Positions 17,281-26,414 of a stretch of DNA of 64,000 nt are shown here, piece after piece. Position 1 is the stretch's first letter, and each line of letters starts with the position of its first letter. The translations under genes and the position numbers were made by a program. The stretch lies in assembly GCF_028885415.1 (NCBI RefSeq), contig NZ_CP118527.1, positions 3,286,001-3,350,000 of the forward strand, written 5' to 3'. This stretch comes from Streptomyces coeruleorubidus. Its GTDB lineage: Bacteria > Actinomycetota > Actinomycetes > Streptomycetales > Streptomycetaceae. The notes under the pieces are model-generated. The model ran no database searches, was not told the DNA's origin, and saw nothing but the letters and a program-made list of their open reading frames with translations.

Positions 17281-18468
17281 TCAGTCCTTCGTGAGAGCGG
17301 TCGTACTACTACCAAGAGTACGTGCCTCGCGGCCCGAAGGTTCCCCGAGGTCGACCGGCTGCGGCTGCACCGGCTCGCCGAAGAGCATCCGCCGGAAGTC
17401 GGCGCGCGCCTGCCGTACGGACTCCCGGGCGGAGGCCAGCGCCTGCCGCGTGGCCCGTCCCACACTGCGGGCGGCCTCGGCGGCGGGCCGCAGGACGGTG
17501 TCCCGCACGACGTGCCCCACGGGCGTCAGCACGCTCCGGTACACCCACCGCACCGGCTCGACGAAGATCCACCGGAAGAGCGTCGCGAGGAACCGTCCGA
17601 CGGCGAGCGAGATGTGCCCGGCGATCCGCCACGCGTGCCCGAGGGCGTCCAGGACCTCCCGCCCGATGACCGCGAGGACCCGCCCGACCGGGGCGAGGAC
17701 CCAGCGCCAGAGGGCGAGGGCGGGCAGGACGAGCAGGATCCGGGCGATCCAGTAGAGGCCTGTCCCGATGCCGGTGACGACCATGCTCACCAGCCACACG
17801 AGCCCCTTGCCGCACCAGACGATCGCCCGCCCGACGGGCGCGAGCACCCACGTGTACAGCCACACGGCGGGTACGACGACCAGATACCGGGCGAGCCACG
17901 CCACGACCGTGTACACGCCGATCCCGACCGCGGCGAGCACGGCGCCGAGCCCCCTCAGCACCCACATCACGGCCCGCCCGACCGGCGCGAGCAGGTACGA
18001 GTACACCCAGCCGAGCGCGGTCCCGACGCCCTTGGCGACCTGTGTGGCGACCCATGCGATCGCGTGTCCCACCGGCGTCAGCACGTACCGGTAGAGCCAC
18101 ACCACAGGCACGACGAGGAGCACGTTCCCGAGCCACCCGAGCGCCTTAGCCACCGGCACGACGACATACCGCCACAGCCCCACGAAGGGCCAGACGAACA
18201 CCGCCCGCCCGAGCCACAGCAGTGCCCGGCCCAGCGGCCGCAGCAGCACGTCGTTCAGGAACCGCCCGGCGACGACGAGCGCGTCCCACACCATCCGCAC
18301 GGGGACGACCAGCACGAGCACGACGATCCGCACGGGAATCCGGATCGCGACGGAGAGGCACCCCTCGGGCGCCGCCTCACGCACCGGCGGCGCGGACGGT
18401 TCGGGCACCCGTTTCCCCAGATCGACGCGCGTCTCGGAGCCCACTCGGGCCGGCTTCTCCAGATCCAT
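17281..18468 (-). CDS. membrane protein with internally repeated WxYxxxLxPVG units
   Basis: 395 residues, ATG at 18468, stop 48 bp before the DUF2344 gene. After a 35-residue polar N terminus the protein is hydrophobic to about residue 320. It holds five or six copies of a roughly 35-residue unit centred on an aromatic-aromatic-(V/L)-(L/A/V)-(T/A)-P-V-G-(R/H) sequence: LWRYVVVPVAKALGW, WLYRYVLTPVGHAIAW, WVYSYLLAPVGRAVMW, WLYTWVLAPVGRAIVW, LWRWVLAPVGRVLAV, WVYRSVLTPVGHVV. Each unit looks like one membrane-spanning or re-entrant hairpin. The C-terminal 70 residues are a basic amphipathic tail. I do not recognise a family with known function. Confidence 0.7.
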   Translation of the reverse strand: MDLEKPARVGSETRVDLGKRVPEPSAPPVREAAPEGCLSVAIRIPVRIVVLVLVVPVRMVWDALVVAGRFLNDVLLRPLGRALLWLGRAVFVWPFVGLWRYVVVPVAKALGWLGNVLLVVPVVWLYRYVLTPVGHAIAWVATQVAKGVGTALGWVYSYLLAPVGRAVMWVLRGLGAVLAAVGIGVYTVVAWLARYLVVVPAVWLYTWVLAPVGRAIVWCGKGLVWLVSMVVTGIGTGLYWIARILLVLPALALWRWVLAPVGRVLAVIGREVLDALGHAWRIAGHISLAVGRFLATLFRWIFVEPVRWVYRSVLTPVGHVVRDTVLRPAAEAARSVGRATRQALASARESVRQARADFRRMLFGEPVQPQPVDLGEPSGREARTLGSSTTALTKD

Positions 18469-18566
18469 ACCGTCGTAGACGCCTCAGCACCCCGTCCGGA
18501 TCCAGCACCGCACAGCCCCGCCCCGTTCTTCCGCAGATCCTCCACCTGGCGTCATGATCATACGGC

Positions 18567-19037
18567 TCACGCGCCCGCGACCCGCGCCTGCAGCAGCCGG
18601 GGCGACTCCTGGAAGCCGCACCGGGCGTAGGCGGGAATCGCCCGCGGGCTCGAGTGCACGGTCACCCGCTCCAGCCCGAGCTCCCGGTCCCCGTCCAGAA
18701 CCGCCCGGATGAGCCGCCCGCCCAGCCCGCCGTCGCGCGCCTCGGGTACGACGTACACGCACTGGAGATCGCCTGAGGCCCGCCGCGGCGCCCGCGGCGT
18801 GGGGACCCGCTGCACCACCGCCAGCCAGGCCATACCGATGACCACGTCATCGTCACGCACGACCACCATGCACCGATGCGAACCGGCGTTGTCCCGGGCC
18901 TACTCGACGAAGTGCCGTAGGAATTCGGCGCGTTCACCGAGGGCCTCGCCGCCGTTCTCGACGAGCCAGTCCCATCGCAGGGCCGCCACGGCCGCCAGTT
19001 CGCCGGACCGAGCCGGGCGGATGCTGATGTTCTCCAT
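18567..19037 (-). pseudogene. GNAT acetyltransferase interrupted by an in-frame TAG
   Basis: The frame opens with ATG at 19037 (MENISIRPARSGELAAVAAL), reaches a TAG at 18900-18902 after EFLRHFVE, and continues in the same frame as ARDNAGSHRCMVVVRDDDVV down to the stop at 18567. Both halves join into one normal GNAT domain of about 156 residues. The acetyl-CoA loop is GGLGGRLIRAVLD and the fold ends with AYARCGFQE. In relatives I recall, the position after FV(E/A) is a tryptophan, so TGG to TAG is the simplest explanation. Either a true nonsense mutation, a sequencing error, or an ORF restarting at ATG 18869 that makes only the C-terminal 100 residues. Confidence 0.75.
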
Positions 19038-19130
19038 CAGGGCATTGTCCGGTCGGCGGTCCCGTCCGCCTCCCAGCAGGTCCGCCGGCCGGCACTCGAG
19101 TACCTCGCAGAGCGCGGCGAGGGTCGAGAA
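19038..19130 (-). pseudogene. C-terminal remnant of a small Cro/C1-type HTH regulator
   Basis: The 31 codons immediately before the GNAT start read FSTLAALCEVLECRPADLL followed by a short polar tail, which is how the last helices of small XRE-type (HTH_26) regulators end. There is no 5' part: the preceding DNA is the terminator hairpin of the radical SAM gene. It has no start codon and is probably a deletion relic. Recognition rests on about 20 residues only. Confidence 0.45.
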
Positions 19131-19154
19131 GCCCCCCTCCAGAACGGAGGGGGC
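19131..19154 (-). terminator. terminator after the TIGR03960 gene
   Basis: gccccctcc / ggagggggc (9 bp, one extra C) with a 5-nt loop, about 40 bp past the stop of the TIGR03960 gene on the minus strand. Confidence 0.75.
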
Positions 19155-19195
19155 TCCCAGTAACACGAGAGGGATTGGTGACGGTCGGACGATCT

Positions 19196-21160
19196 TCAGT
19201 GCGCGTGACCGCTCGGCGCCGGTGCCGCGTTCTTGACCGTCAGGGGCAGCAGCTTCTTCCCCGTCGGGCCGATCTGGATCTGGGTGTCCATCTGCGGGCA
19301 GACCCCGCAGTCGAAGCACGGCGTCCAGCGGCAGTCCTCGACCTCCGTCTCGTCGAGGGCGTCCTGCCAGTCCTCCCAGAGCCAGTCCTTGTCGAGACCG
19401 GAGTCCAGGTGGTCCCAGGGGAGGACCTCCTCGTACGTCCGCTCGCGGGTCGTGTACCAGTCGACGTCGACGCCGAAGGGGGCCAGCGCCTTCTCGGCGC
19501 ACCGCATCCAGCGGTCGTACGAGAAGTGCTCGCGCCAGCCGTCGAAGCGGCCGCCGTCGTCGTAGACCGCGCGGATGACGGCTCCGATGCGGCGGTCGCC
19601 GCGGGACAGCAGGCCCTCGACGATGCCGGGCTTGCCGTCGTGGTAGCGGAAGCCGATGGAGCGGCCGTACTTCTTGTCGCCGCGGATCTTGTTCCGCAGC
19701 TTCTCCAGGCGGGCGTCCGTCTCCTCCGCCGACAGCTGCGGGGCCCACTGGAAGGGGGTGTGGGGCTTGGGGACGAAGCCGCCGATCGAGACCGTGCAGC
19801 GGATGTCGTTGGACTTCGACACCTCGCGGCCCTTGGCGATGACCTTCGTCGCCATGTCGGCGATCTGGAGGACGTCGTCGTCGGTCTCCGTCGGCAGGCC
19901 GCACATGAAGTACAGCTTCACCTGACGCCAGCCGTTGCCGTACGCCGTCGCGACGGTCCTGATCAGGTCCTCTTCCGAGACCATCTTGTTGATGACCTTG
20001 CGGATGCGCTCGGAGCCGCCCTCGGGGGCGAAGGTGAGGCCGGAGCGGCGGCCGTTGCGCGTGAGTTCGTTCGCCAGGTCGATGTTGAAGGCGTCCACGC
20101 GGGTGGACGGGAGGGAGAGACCGATCTTGTCTTCCTCGTAGCGGTCCGCGAGGCCCTTGGCGATGTCGCCGATCTCCGAGTGGTCCGCCGAGGAGAGGGA
20201 CAGCAGGCCCACCTCCTCGAAGCCCGTCGACTTCAGGCCCTGCTCGACCATGTCGCCGATGCCCGTGATGGAGCGTTCGCGGACCGGGCGGGTGATCATG
20301 CCGGCCTGGCAGAAACGGCAGCCGCGGGTGCAGCCGCGGAAGATCTCCACCGACATGCGCTCGTGGACCGTCTCCGCCAGCGGGACCAGGGGCTGCTTGG
20401 GGTAGGGCCACTCGTCGAGGTCCATCACCGTGTGCTTGGAGACGCGCCACGGGACACCGCTGCGCTTCGGCACGACTCGGGCGATACGGCCGTCCGGCAG
20501 GTACTCGACGTCGTAGAAGCCGGGTACGTACACCCCGCCCGTCTTCGCCAGGCGGAACAGGAGCTCCTCGCGGCCGCCGGGGCGGCCCTCCGCCTTCCAG
20601 GCGCGGATGATCGCGGTGACCTCCAGGACGGCCTGCTCGCCGTCGCCGATCACCGCGCAGTCGATGAAGTCCGCGATCGGCTCGGGGTTGAACGCGGCGT
20701 GGCCGCCGGCCATGACGATCGGGTCGTCCAGGCCGCGGTCCTTGGCCTCCAGGGGAATCCCGGAGAGGTCCAGGGCCGCCAGCATGTTCGTGTAGCCCAG
20801 CTCCGTGGAGAAGGACAGGCCCAGCACGTCGAAGGCCTTCACGGGCCGGTGGCTGTCCACCGTGAACTGCGGGACGCCGTGCTCCCGCATCAGCTCCTCG
20901 AGGTCCGGCCACACGCTGTAGGTGCGCTCGGCGAGGACGCCCTGCTGCTCGTTGAGCACCTCGTAGAGGATCATGACGCCCTGGTTGGGCAGGCCGACCT
21001 CGTAGGCGTCCGGGTACATGAGCGCCCAGCGGACGTCACAGGAGTCCCAGTCCTTGACCGTGGAGTTGAGTTCTCCGCCGACGTACTGGATCGGCTTCTG
21101 CACATGCGGGAGCAGAGCTTCGAGCTGCGGGAACACCGACGCAGCGACTTCGGCAGGCAT
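19196..21160 (-). CDS. TIGR03960 family B12-binding-domain radical SAM protein
   Basis: 654 residues from ATG at 21160, chosen because GAAGG sits eight bases upstream; a GTG at 21169 is the alternative. The N-terminal half has an open B12-binding-like fold. The radical SAM core from about 230 has the CxxxCxxC cluster in RGCTRGCRFCQAGMI (near 262-275), followed by GFEEVGLLSLSSADHS, FAPEGGSERIRKVINK and FMCGLPTETDDD. A C-terminal Cys cluster (CFDCGVCPQ) may bind another metal. Works with the DUF2344-type protein at 16450-17232, which is often fused to it. Substrate unknown to me. Confidence 0.88.
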   Translation of the reverse strand: MPAEVAASVFPQLEALLPHVQKPIQYVGGELNSTVKDWDSCDVRWALMYPDAYEVGLPNQGVMILYEVLNEQQGVLAERTYSVWPDLEELMREHGVPQFTVDSHRPVKAFDVLGLSFSTELGYTNMLAALDLSGIPLEAKDRGLDDPIVMAGGHAAFNPEPIADFIDCAVIGDGEQAVLEVTAIIRAWKAEGRPGGREELLFRLAKTGGVYVPGFYDVEYLPDGRIARVVPKRSGVPWRVSKHTVMDLDEWPYPKQPLVPLAETVHERMSVEIFRGCTRGCRFCQAGMITRPVRERSITGIGDMVEQGLKSTGFEEVGLLSLSSADHSEIGDIAKGLADRYEEDKIGLSLPSTRVDAFNIDLANELTRNGRRSGLTFAPEGGSERIRKVINKMVSEEDLIRTVATAYGNGWRQVKLYFMCGLPTETDDDVLQIADMATKVIAKGREVSKSNDIRCTVSIGGFVPKPHTPFQWAPQLSAEETDARLEKLRNKIRGDKKYGRSIGFRYHDGKPGIVEGLLSRGDRRIGAVIRAVYDDGGRFDGWREHFSYDRWMRCAEKALAPFGVDVDWYTTRERTYEEVLPWDHLDSGLDKDWLWEDWQDALDETEVEDCRWTPCFDCGVCPQMDTQIQIGPTGKKLLPLTVKNAAPAPSGHAH

Positions 21161-21258
21161 GTCGCGCACCTTCGTGAGCTGGACTGAACGGACAGGGTGA
21201 CCATCCAGACTAACGCGACCGGGCCGAACCTTCGTACGCGCGGAAGATCAGCGGGAGA

Positions 21259-22764
21259 TCACAGGCCCGCCGCCCCGCCCTTGATCCCGTCCCAGAATCC
21301 GGGCAGCTCCCGCTCCACGCGCACCGCCCGCTGCTCCTCGCGCTCGTGGAGCAGGCCGTAGGTGAAGTCGCTCTCCCCGGCCGCGTGGGCGACCGCCGAC
21401 AGCTCGCGCAGCGCCTGCCGGGCCATCACGCTGTCCTGGTGCTCGCCGAGCAGGTTCTGGAGCGATTTCATGGACTTGCCCAGGGCCTGGGCCGGTTTGC
21501 CGAGGGCCGGTCGGGCGGCCTCCGCCGCGTAGCGGGCGCGCTTGGTCTTCTTGCGGGCCTCGTGGATCGCGACATCGCGGTCGGTGCCGGGCTCCAGTTC
21601 CACGGCCCGCTCGACCAGCTCGGCGACCTTGCGGAAGTCCTTCTTCACGGCCTTGGCGATCCGCTTGTGGGGCTTCTTGCCGGCCGCCTTCCGCAGTGGC
21701 GGGTCGGCGATCAGCGCATCCAGTGCGTCGAGCAGGGTGAGGTAGCGGCGGGAGTCCAGGACGCCGATGAGCCGGCCGCGGGCGCCGCCCTGCTCGGCGC
21801 TCGCCCAGGTGTGCAGCCGCTCTTCGACCGGGCCGCGGACCAGGCTGGCCGGCACCTCGGCGAGGGCCGCCGTCAGCCGTTCGGTCAGCACCTCGCGGTC
21901 CCGGTCCAGGCCCAGCTCACCGGCCAGCCACTTCAGCTCGTCACCGACCGGGTCGGTGACTGTCCGGTCGAGGACCTCGCCGTACGACTTGAAGGTGCTG
22001 CGCAGCCGCCGGGTGGCCACGCGCATGCTGTGCACGGAGTCCTCGGCGTCCCGCCGCACGGCCGGGTCGAGCTCGACGAGGGCGTCCCGCTGCGCGCGCA
22101 GGTACGCCAGGACGTGGTCTGCGGCGGTCACCGGTTCCCCTGCGGAGACGGACGCGCGCTGCTGGTGCGGCGCCGTCTCCGCCAGGGCCCGCGCCAGTTT
22201 CGACGCCGAGGCCGACGGCCGTACGCCCGCCTTGCGCAGCCGCTTCTCCACCTTGTCGAGGAAGGCCGGGTCTCCCCCTTCGGCGAGCTCCACCTCTATC
22301 TCCGTCCACTGCGCTTCACCGCCGCCGCCCGTGAGCCGGTCGGCCCGTACGGCGTCGACGCTGACCTCGGCGAGCAGCCGGCCGTCGGCGTCGACGAGGT
22401 GGCGTACGTCGCGGTCGGAGCGCAGCCGGACGACGGGCAGCAGTTCGCCTCCGCGGACGCGGGAGCGGACGAGTCCGGCGAGGGTGTCCGGGAGGGTGTC
22501 GGAGAGCGGGGCGCGGATCTCGTCGCGGACGCCGGGGGCGACGGGGAACTTCAGATGCCAGCCCGCGTCCGAGCCGCCGGTGCGGCGGCGCAGGGTGACG
22601 GACGACGCGGCGAGGCGTTCGTCGGCGGTGTCGTAGTAGGTGGCGTCGAGGTGGGCGACGCCCTTGTCGAGCACGGCCGCGACCCCGGCGACACCGGTCA
22701 GGTCGGGAATACCGCTGTCCTCGGATTCGTACTTCCGCTCGATTTCGCGCTTGGTGTCCGCCAT
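21259..22764 (-). CDS. CYTH and CHAD domain protein (inorganic polyphosphate/triphosphate related)
   Basis: 501 residues, ATG at 22764. Residues 1-200 are a CYTH (triphosphate tunnel) domain opening with the EIERKYE ExExK motif and containing TYYDTADERLAA and LRRRTGGSDAGWHLKFP. Residues about 215-490 are a CHAD domain: all-helical, with repeated histidines and basic residues such as DSVHSMRVATRRLRSTFKSY, VAIHEARKKTKRARY and LLGEHQDSVMA, proposed to bind polyphosphate. Likely a tripolyphosphatase or a polyP granule protein. Soluble. It is separated from rodA upstream by a terminator. Confidence 0.92.
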   Translation of the reverse strand: MADTKREIERKYESEDSGIPDLTGVAGVAAVLDKGVAHLDATYYDTADERLAASSVTLRRRTGGSDAGWHLKFPVAPGVRDEIRAPLSDTLPDTLAGLVRSRVRGGELLPVVRLRSDRDVRHLVDADGRLLAEVSVDAVRADRLTGGGGEAQWTEIEVELAEGGDPAFLDKVEKRLRKAGVRPSASASKLARALAETAPHQQRASVSAGEPVTAADHVLAYLRAQRDALVELDPAVRRDAEDSVHSMRVATRRLRSTFKSYGEVLDRTVTDPVGDELKWLAGELGLDRDREVLTERLTAALAEVPASLVRGPVEERLHTWASAEQGGARGRLIGVLDSRRYLTLLDALDALIADPPLRKAAGKKPHKRIAKAVKKDFRKVAELVERAVELEPGTDRDVAIHEARKKTKRARYAAEAARPALGKPAQALGKSMKSLQNLLGEHQDSVMARQALRELSAVAHAAGESDFTYGLLHEREEQRAVRVERELPGFWDGIKGGAAGL

Positions 22765-22786
22765 GGGCCGAATCTAGTCGGCGCGG

Positions 22787-22815
22787 GCGCGGGGCGGCAG
22801 GGGGCCGCCCCGCGC
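22787..22815 (-). terminator. terminator after rodA
   Basis: 12-bp perfect stem gcgcggggcggc / gccgccccgcgc with a 5-nt loop, six bases beyond the rodA stop. It ends the mre-pbp2-rodA cluster. Confidence 0.85.
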
Positions 22816-22820
22816 TGTGG

Positions 22821-24023
22821 TCAGGCCGACATCGGGCGCTGTACCCGGATCGACTGCAAGAGACCGACCGCTATCCACACGGCGAACATCGACGAACCGC
22901 CGTACGACACGAACGGCAGCGGCAGGCCGGTGACCGGCATGATGCCGAGCGTCATGCCGATGTTCTCGAACGTCTGGAAGGCGAACCAGGCGACGATGCC
23001 TGCGGCCACGATCGTGCCGTACAGGTCGGTGGTCTCCCGGGCGATACGGCAGGCCCGCCACAGGACGATGCCGAGCAACAGGATGATCAGGCCGCCGCCG
23101 AGGAAGCCGAGCTCCTCTCCCGCCACGGTGAAGACGAAGTCCGTCTGCTGCTCGGGCACGAACTGTCCGGTGGTCTGCGAGCCGTGGAAGAGGCCGGAGC
23201 CGGTCAGGCCGCCGGAGCCGATGGCGATGCGGGCCTGGTTGGTGTTGTAGCCGACGCCGGCCGGGTCGAGCTCGGGGTTGGCGAAGGCCGCGAAGCGGGC
23301 GATCTGGTAGTCGTCGAGCACCCCGATCTGCCAGACGGTGACCGCGCCGATGGCGCCCGCGCCGAGCAGCCCGAACACCCACCGGTTGGTGGCGCCGGAG
23401 GCGAGCAGCACGCCGAGCACGATGATGACCATCACCATGACCGACCCGAGGTCGGGCATGAGCATCACGATCACCATGGGCACGGCGGCCAGGCCCAGCG
23501 CCTGCATGACCGTGCGGTGGTCGGGGTACTGCCTGTCGCCCGCGTCGACTCTGGCCGCCAGCAGCATCGCCATGCCCAGGATGATCGTGACCTTCACGAA
23601 CTCCGAGGGCTGGAGGGAGAAGCCGCCGGGCAGCTTGATCCACGAGTGGGCGCCGTTGATCGTGGAGCCGAGCGGGGTGAGCACCAGCAGGATCAGCAGG
23701 ACCGAGAGGCCGTACAGGACCGGCACGGCCGTGCGCAGGCCGCGGTGGCCGAGCCAGATCGTGCCGGCCATCAGGGCGAGGCCGATACCGGTGTTCAGCA
23801 GGTGCCGGACGAGGAAGTAGTACGGGTCGCCCTGGTTGAGCTCCGTGCGGTTGCGGGTCGCCGAGTAGACGAGGAGCGTGCCGAGCAGCGACAGGGCCGT
23901 CGCCGACAGCAGGATCGGCCAGTCGAGCCGCCGCGCCACCGAGTCACGGGCGAGGAGCCGGGTCCAGCCGGAGCGCTCGGGGCCGTAGCCGGAGACCTGG
24001 AAGCTGTTCACACCGCCGGTCAT
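22821..24023 (-). CDS. rodA: RodA/FtsW/SpoVE SEDS peptidoglycan glycosyltransferase
   Basis: 400 residues, ATG at 24023 overlapping the TGA of the PBP gene (ATGA), so translationally coupled. About ten membrane segments. SEDS hallmarks: INGAHSWIKLPGGFSLQPSE, the MPDLGSVMV segment, GLTGSGLFHGSQT, TDFVFTVAGEELGFLGG and the C-terminal GLPLPFVSYGGSSM. Works with the class B PBP encoded just upstream to polymerise lipid II. In Streptomyces this pair is tied to spore-wall and lateral wall synthesis rather than vegetative tip growth. Confidence 0.96.
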   Translation of the reverse strand: MTGGVNSFQVSGYGPERSGWTRLLARDSVARRLDWPILLSATALSLLGTLLVYSATRNRTELNQGDPYYFLVRHLLNTGIGLALMAGTIWLGHRGLRTAVPVLYGLSVLLILLVLTPLGSTINGAHSWIKLPGGFSLQPSEFVKVTIILGMAMLLAARVDAGDRQYPDHRTVMQALGLAAVPMVIVMLMPDLGSVMVMVIIVLGVLLASGATNRWVFGLLGAGAIGAVTVWQIGVLDDYQIARFAAFANPELDPAGVGYNTNQARIAIGSGGLTGSGLFHGSQTTGQFVPEQQTDFVFTVAGEELGFLGGGLIILLLGIVLWRACRIARETTDLYGTIVAAGIVAWFAFQTFENIGMTLGIMPVTGLPLPFVSYGGSSMFAVWIAVGLLQSIRVQRPMSA

Positions 24024-26266
24024 GTCGGCAACCTCCGGCTTCCCCGCCGGCGCCGGCGCCTTCGGGTGTCACGGTTCTGCGGCGTCGGCGGGGGCGCCGT
24101 CGCCGGCTGGAGCGGGTCGGCCGGGGCGTTCGGGTCCTTCTTGTTCGCCTGTTGGTCCTTGGCCGGGTCCTCGGGGACCTTCGGGGAGGCGATGGTGCCG
24201 TCCGTCTTGACCTTCGGCAGGGCCTTCTGCGGGGTGGGCAGCAGCGCCTTCTTCGGGTCGATGTCGCCGTCCGGAGAGACGCCGTACAGCGCGTTGTAGA
24301 TGTTGCGGACCGCCGGGCCGGAGGCTCCGGAGCCCGTACCACCCTGGGAGATCGTCATGACGACCGTGTAGTCCTTGGTGTACGTGGCGAACCAGGAGGT
24401 GGTCTGCTTGCCGTAGACCTCCGCCGTACCCGTCTTGGCGTGCATCGGGATCTTGTCCTGCGGCCAGCCGCCGAACCGCCAGGCGGCCGTACCGCGGGTG
24501 GCGACTCCCGCGAGGGCTTCGTCTATCTCGTCGCGCGTCTTCTGCGTCATCGGAAGCTTGCCGTGCGCCTGGGGCTTGATCGGTGTGACCGTCTTGCCGT
24601 CTGCGCTGATGACGGCCTTGCCGACCGAGGGGGTGTACATCGTGCCGCCGTTGGAGATGGCTCCGTAGATCGTGGCCATCTGGATCGGCGTGACGAGGGT
24701 GTCGCCCTGGCCGATGGAGTAGTTGACGGAGTCACCGGCGCGCATGCGGTTGCCTTCGAGGCAGTTCTCGTAGGCGATCTTCTCGGCGTAGCTGCCGTTG
24801 CGCTTGCCGGTGCGGCACCAGGCGTCCTTGTTGGCCTTCCAGTAGTCCAGCTTCCACTGACGGTCCGGGACGCGGCCGGTGACCTCGTTGGGCAGGTCGA
24901 TGCCGGTCTCCTTGCCGAGGCCGAACTGGTGGGCGGTCTTGTAGAACCAGTCGTTGGCGTTCTTCTTCGGCTTGGTGCCGCCGTCCCTCTTCCACTCCTC
25001 GTGGGAGAGCCGGTAGAAGACCGTGTCGCAGGAGACCTCCAGGGCGCGGCCGAGGCTGATCGGGCCGTATCCCTTGGACTCGAAGTTCTTGAAGACCTGG
25101 CCGCCGATCGAGTACGAGCTGGAGCACTGGTAGGGGCCGTTGAAGGAGTAGCCCGCGTTGACCGCGGCGGCCGTCGGGATGACCTTGAAGATGGAGCCGG
25201 GCGCCGACTGGCCCTGGATCGCGCGGTTGAGCAGCGGGTAGTTGGAGCTCTTGCCGGTGAGCCGCGTGTAGTCCTTGGCGGAGATGCCGCCCACCCAGGC
25301 GTTCGGGTCGTACGTCGGGTTGGATGCCATGGCGACGACGCGGCCGGTCTTGGCCTCCATGACGACGACGGCGCCGGAGTCTGCCTTGTAGTTCGTGCCC
25401 GTGTTGCGGTCGTGCTCCTTGCGGGCCTGCTTCATGGCCTCGTTCAGCTCGTACTCGGCGATCCGCTGGACGCGCGCGTCGATGCTGGTGACGAGGTTGT
25501 CGCCGGGGTGGGCCGGGTCGGCCTCGGCCTGGCCGATGACGCGGCCGAGGTTGTCGACCTCGTAGCGCGTGACGCCGGCCTTGCCGCGCAGCTGCTTGTC
25601 GTACTGGCGCTCCAGGCCGGAGCGGCCGACCTGGTCGGAGCGCAGATACGGCGAGTTGGTGTTCTGCGCCTTCTTGATCTCCTCGTCGGTGACCGGCGAG
25701 AGGTAGCCGAGGACCTGGGCGGTGTTGGCCTTGCCCGGGCTCGGGTAGCGGCGCACGGCCTCGGGCTCGGCGGTGATGCCGGGGAAGTCCTCGGCGCGCT
25801 CGCGGATCTGGAGGGCCTGCTTGGGGGTGGCCTCGTCGGTGATGGGGATGGGCTGGTACGGCGAGCCGTTCCAGCAGGGCTGCGGCGTCTCGGCGTCGCA
25901 CAGCCGGACCTTCTCCTGGACCTCCTTGGGCGTCATGCCCAGGACTCCGGCGAGCTTGGTGAGGACTTGCTTGCCGTCGTCCGGCATCTTCAGCAGGTCG
26001 GTGCGCGAGGCGGAGACGACCAGTCGCGTCTCGTTGTCGGCGAGGGCCACGCCGCGCGCGTCCAGGATGGCGCCGCGGACGGCCGGCTGGACGACCTGCT
26101 GGACGTGGTTCCCCGACGCCTCCTTGGCGTACGCCGCGCCCTCACGGATCTGGAGGTACCACAGGCGTCCGCCGAGGGTGAGCAGCAGGGAGAGGACGAG
26201 GACCTGGATGACGACGAGCCGGATCTGGACCCGTGAGTTCCGGCCGGTCTCGGGAATGTTGGTCAC
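24020..26266 (-). CDS. mrdA: penicillin-binding protein 2 (class B, MrdA-type)
   Basis: 748 residues, GTG at 26266. One N-terminal membrane anchor (RLVVIQVLVLSLLLTLGGRLWYL, about 16-38), a PBP dimerisation/pedestal domain, then the transpeptidase from about 310. Catalytic SxxK is APGSIFKVIP, the third motif is HAKTGTAEVYG, and YSIGQGD stands where SxN is usual. The C-terminal about 80 residues after LYGVSP are a Lys/Pro/Asp-rich linker tail, longer than in E. coli PBP2. Partner SEDS enzyme RodA follows with a 4-bp overlap. Confidence 0.95.
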   Translation of the reverse strand: MTNIPETGRNSRVQIRLVVIQVLVLSLLLTLGGRLWYLQIREGAAYAKEASGNHVQQVVQPAVRGAILDARGVALADNETRLVVSASRTDLLKMPDDGKQVLTKLAGVLGMTPKEVQEKVRLCDAETPQPCWNGSPYQPIPITDEATPKQALQIRERAEDFPGITAEPEAVRRYPSPGKANTAQVLGYLSPVTDEEIKKAQNTNSPYLRSDQVGRSGLERQYDKQLRGKAGVTRYEVDNLGRVIGQAEADPAHPGDNLVTSIDARVQRIAEYELNEAMKQARKEHDRNTGTNYKADSGAVVVMEAKTGRVVAMASNPTYDPNAWVGGISAKDYTRLTGKSSNYPLLNRAIQGQSAPGSIFKVIPTAAAVNAGYSFNGPYQCSSSYSIGGQVFKNFESKGYGPISLGRALEVSCDTVFYRLSHEEWKRDGGTKPKKNANDWFYKTAHQFGLGKETGIDLPNEVTGRVPDRQWKLDYWKANKDAWCRTGKRNGSYAEKIAYENCLEGNRMRAGDSVNYSIGQGDTLVTPIQMATIYGAISNGGTMYTPSVGKAVISADGKTVTPIKPQAHGKLPMTQKTRDEIDEALAGVATRGTAAWRFGGWPQDKIPMHAKTGTAEVYGKQTTSWFATYTKDYTVVMTISQGGTGSGASGPAVRNIYNALYGVSPDGDIDPKKALLPTPQKALPKVKTDGTIASPKVPEDPAKDQQANKKDPNAPADPLQPATAPPPTPQNRDTRRRRRRRGSRRLPT

Positions 26267-26414
26267 TGCGGCCGCCTCCCCCTCTCAGTGCGCGTACGGA
26301 TGTGCGGATACGACGGTGTGTCCGGGCACGCGTGTGCGGACACGAGTGATGAACGACGGGCCCACGAGGCGGCGTTCCTACCGGAGGGGTCCGTTCGGGT
26401 GAACTTCCCTGCGG

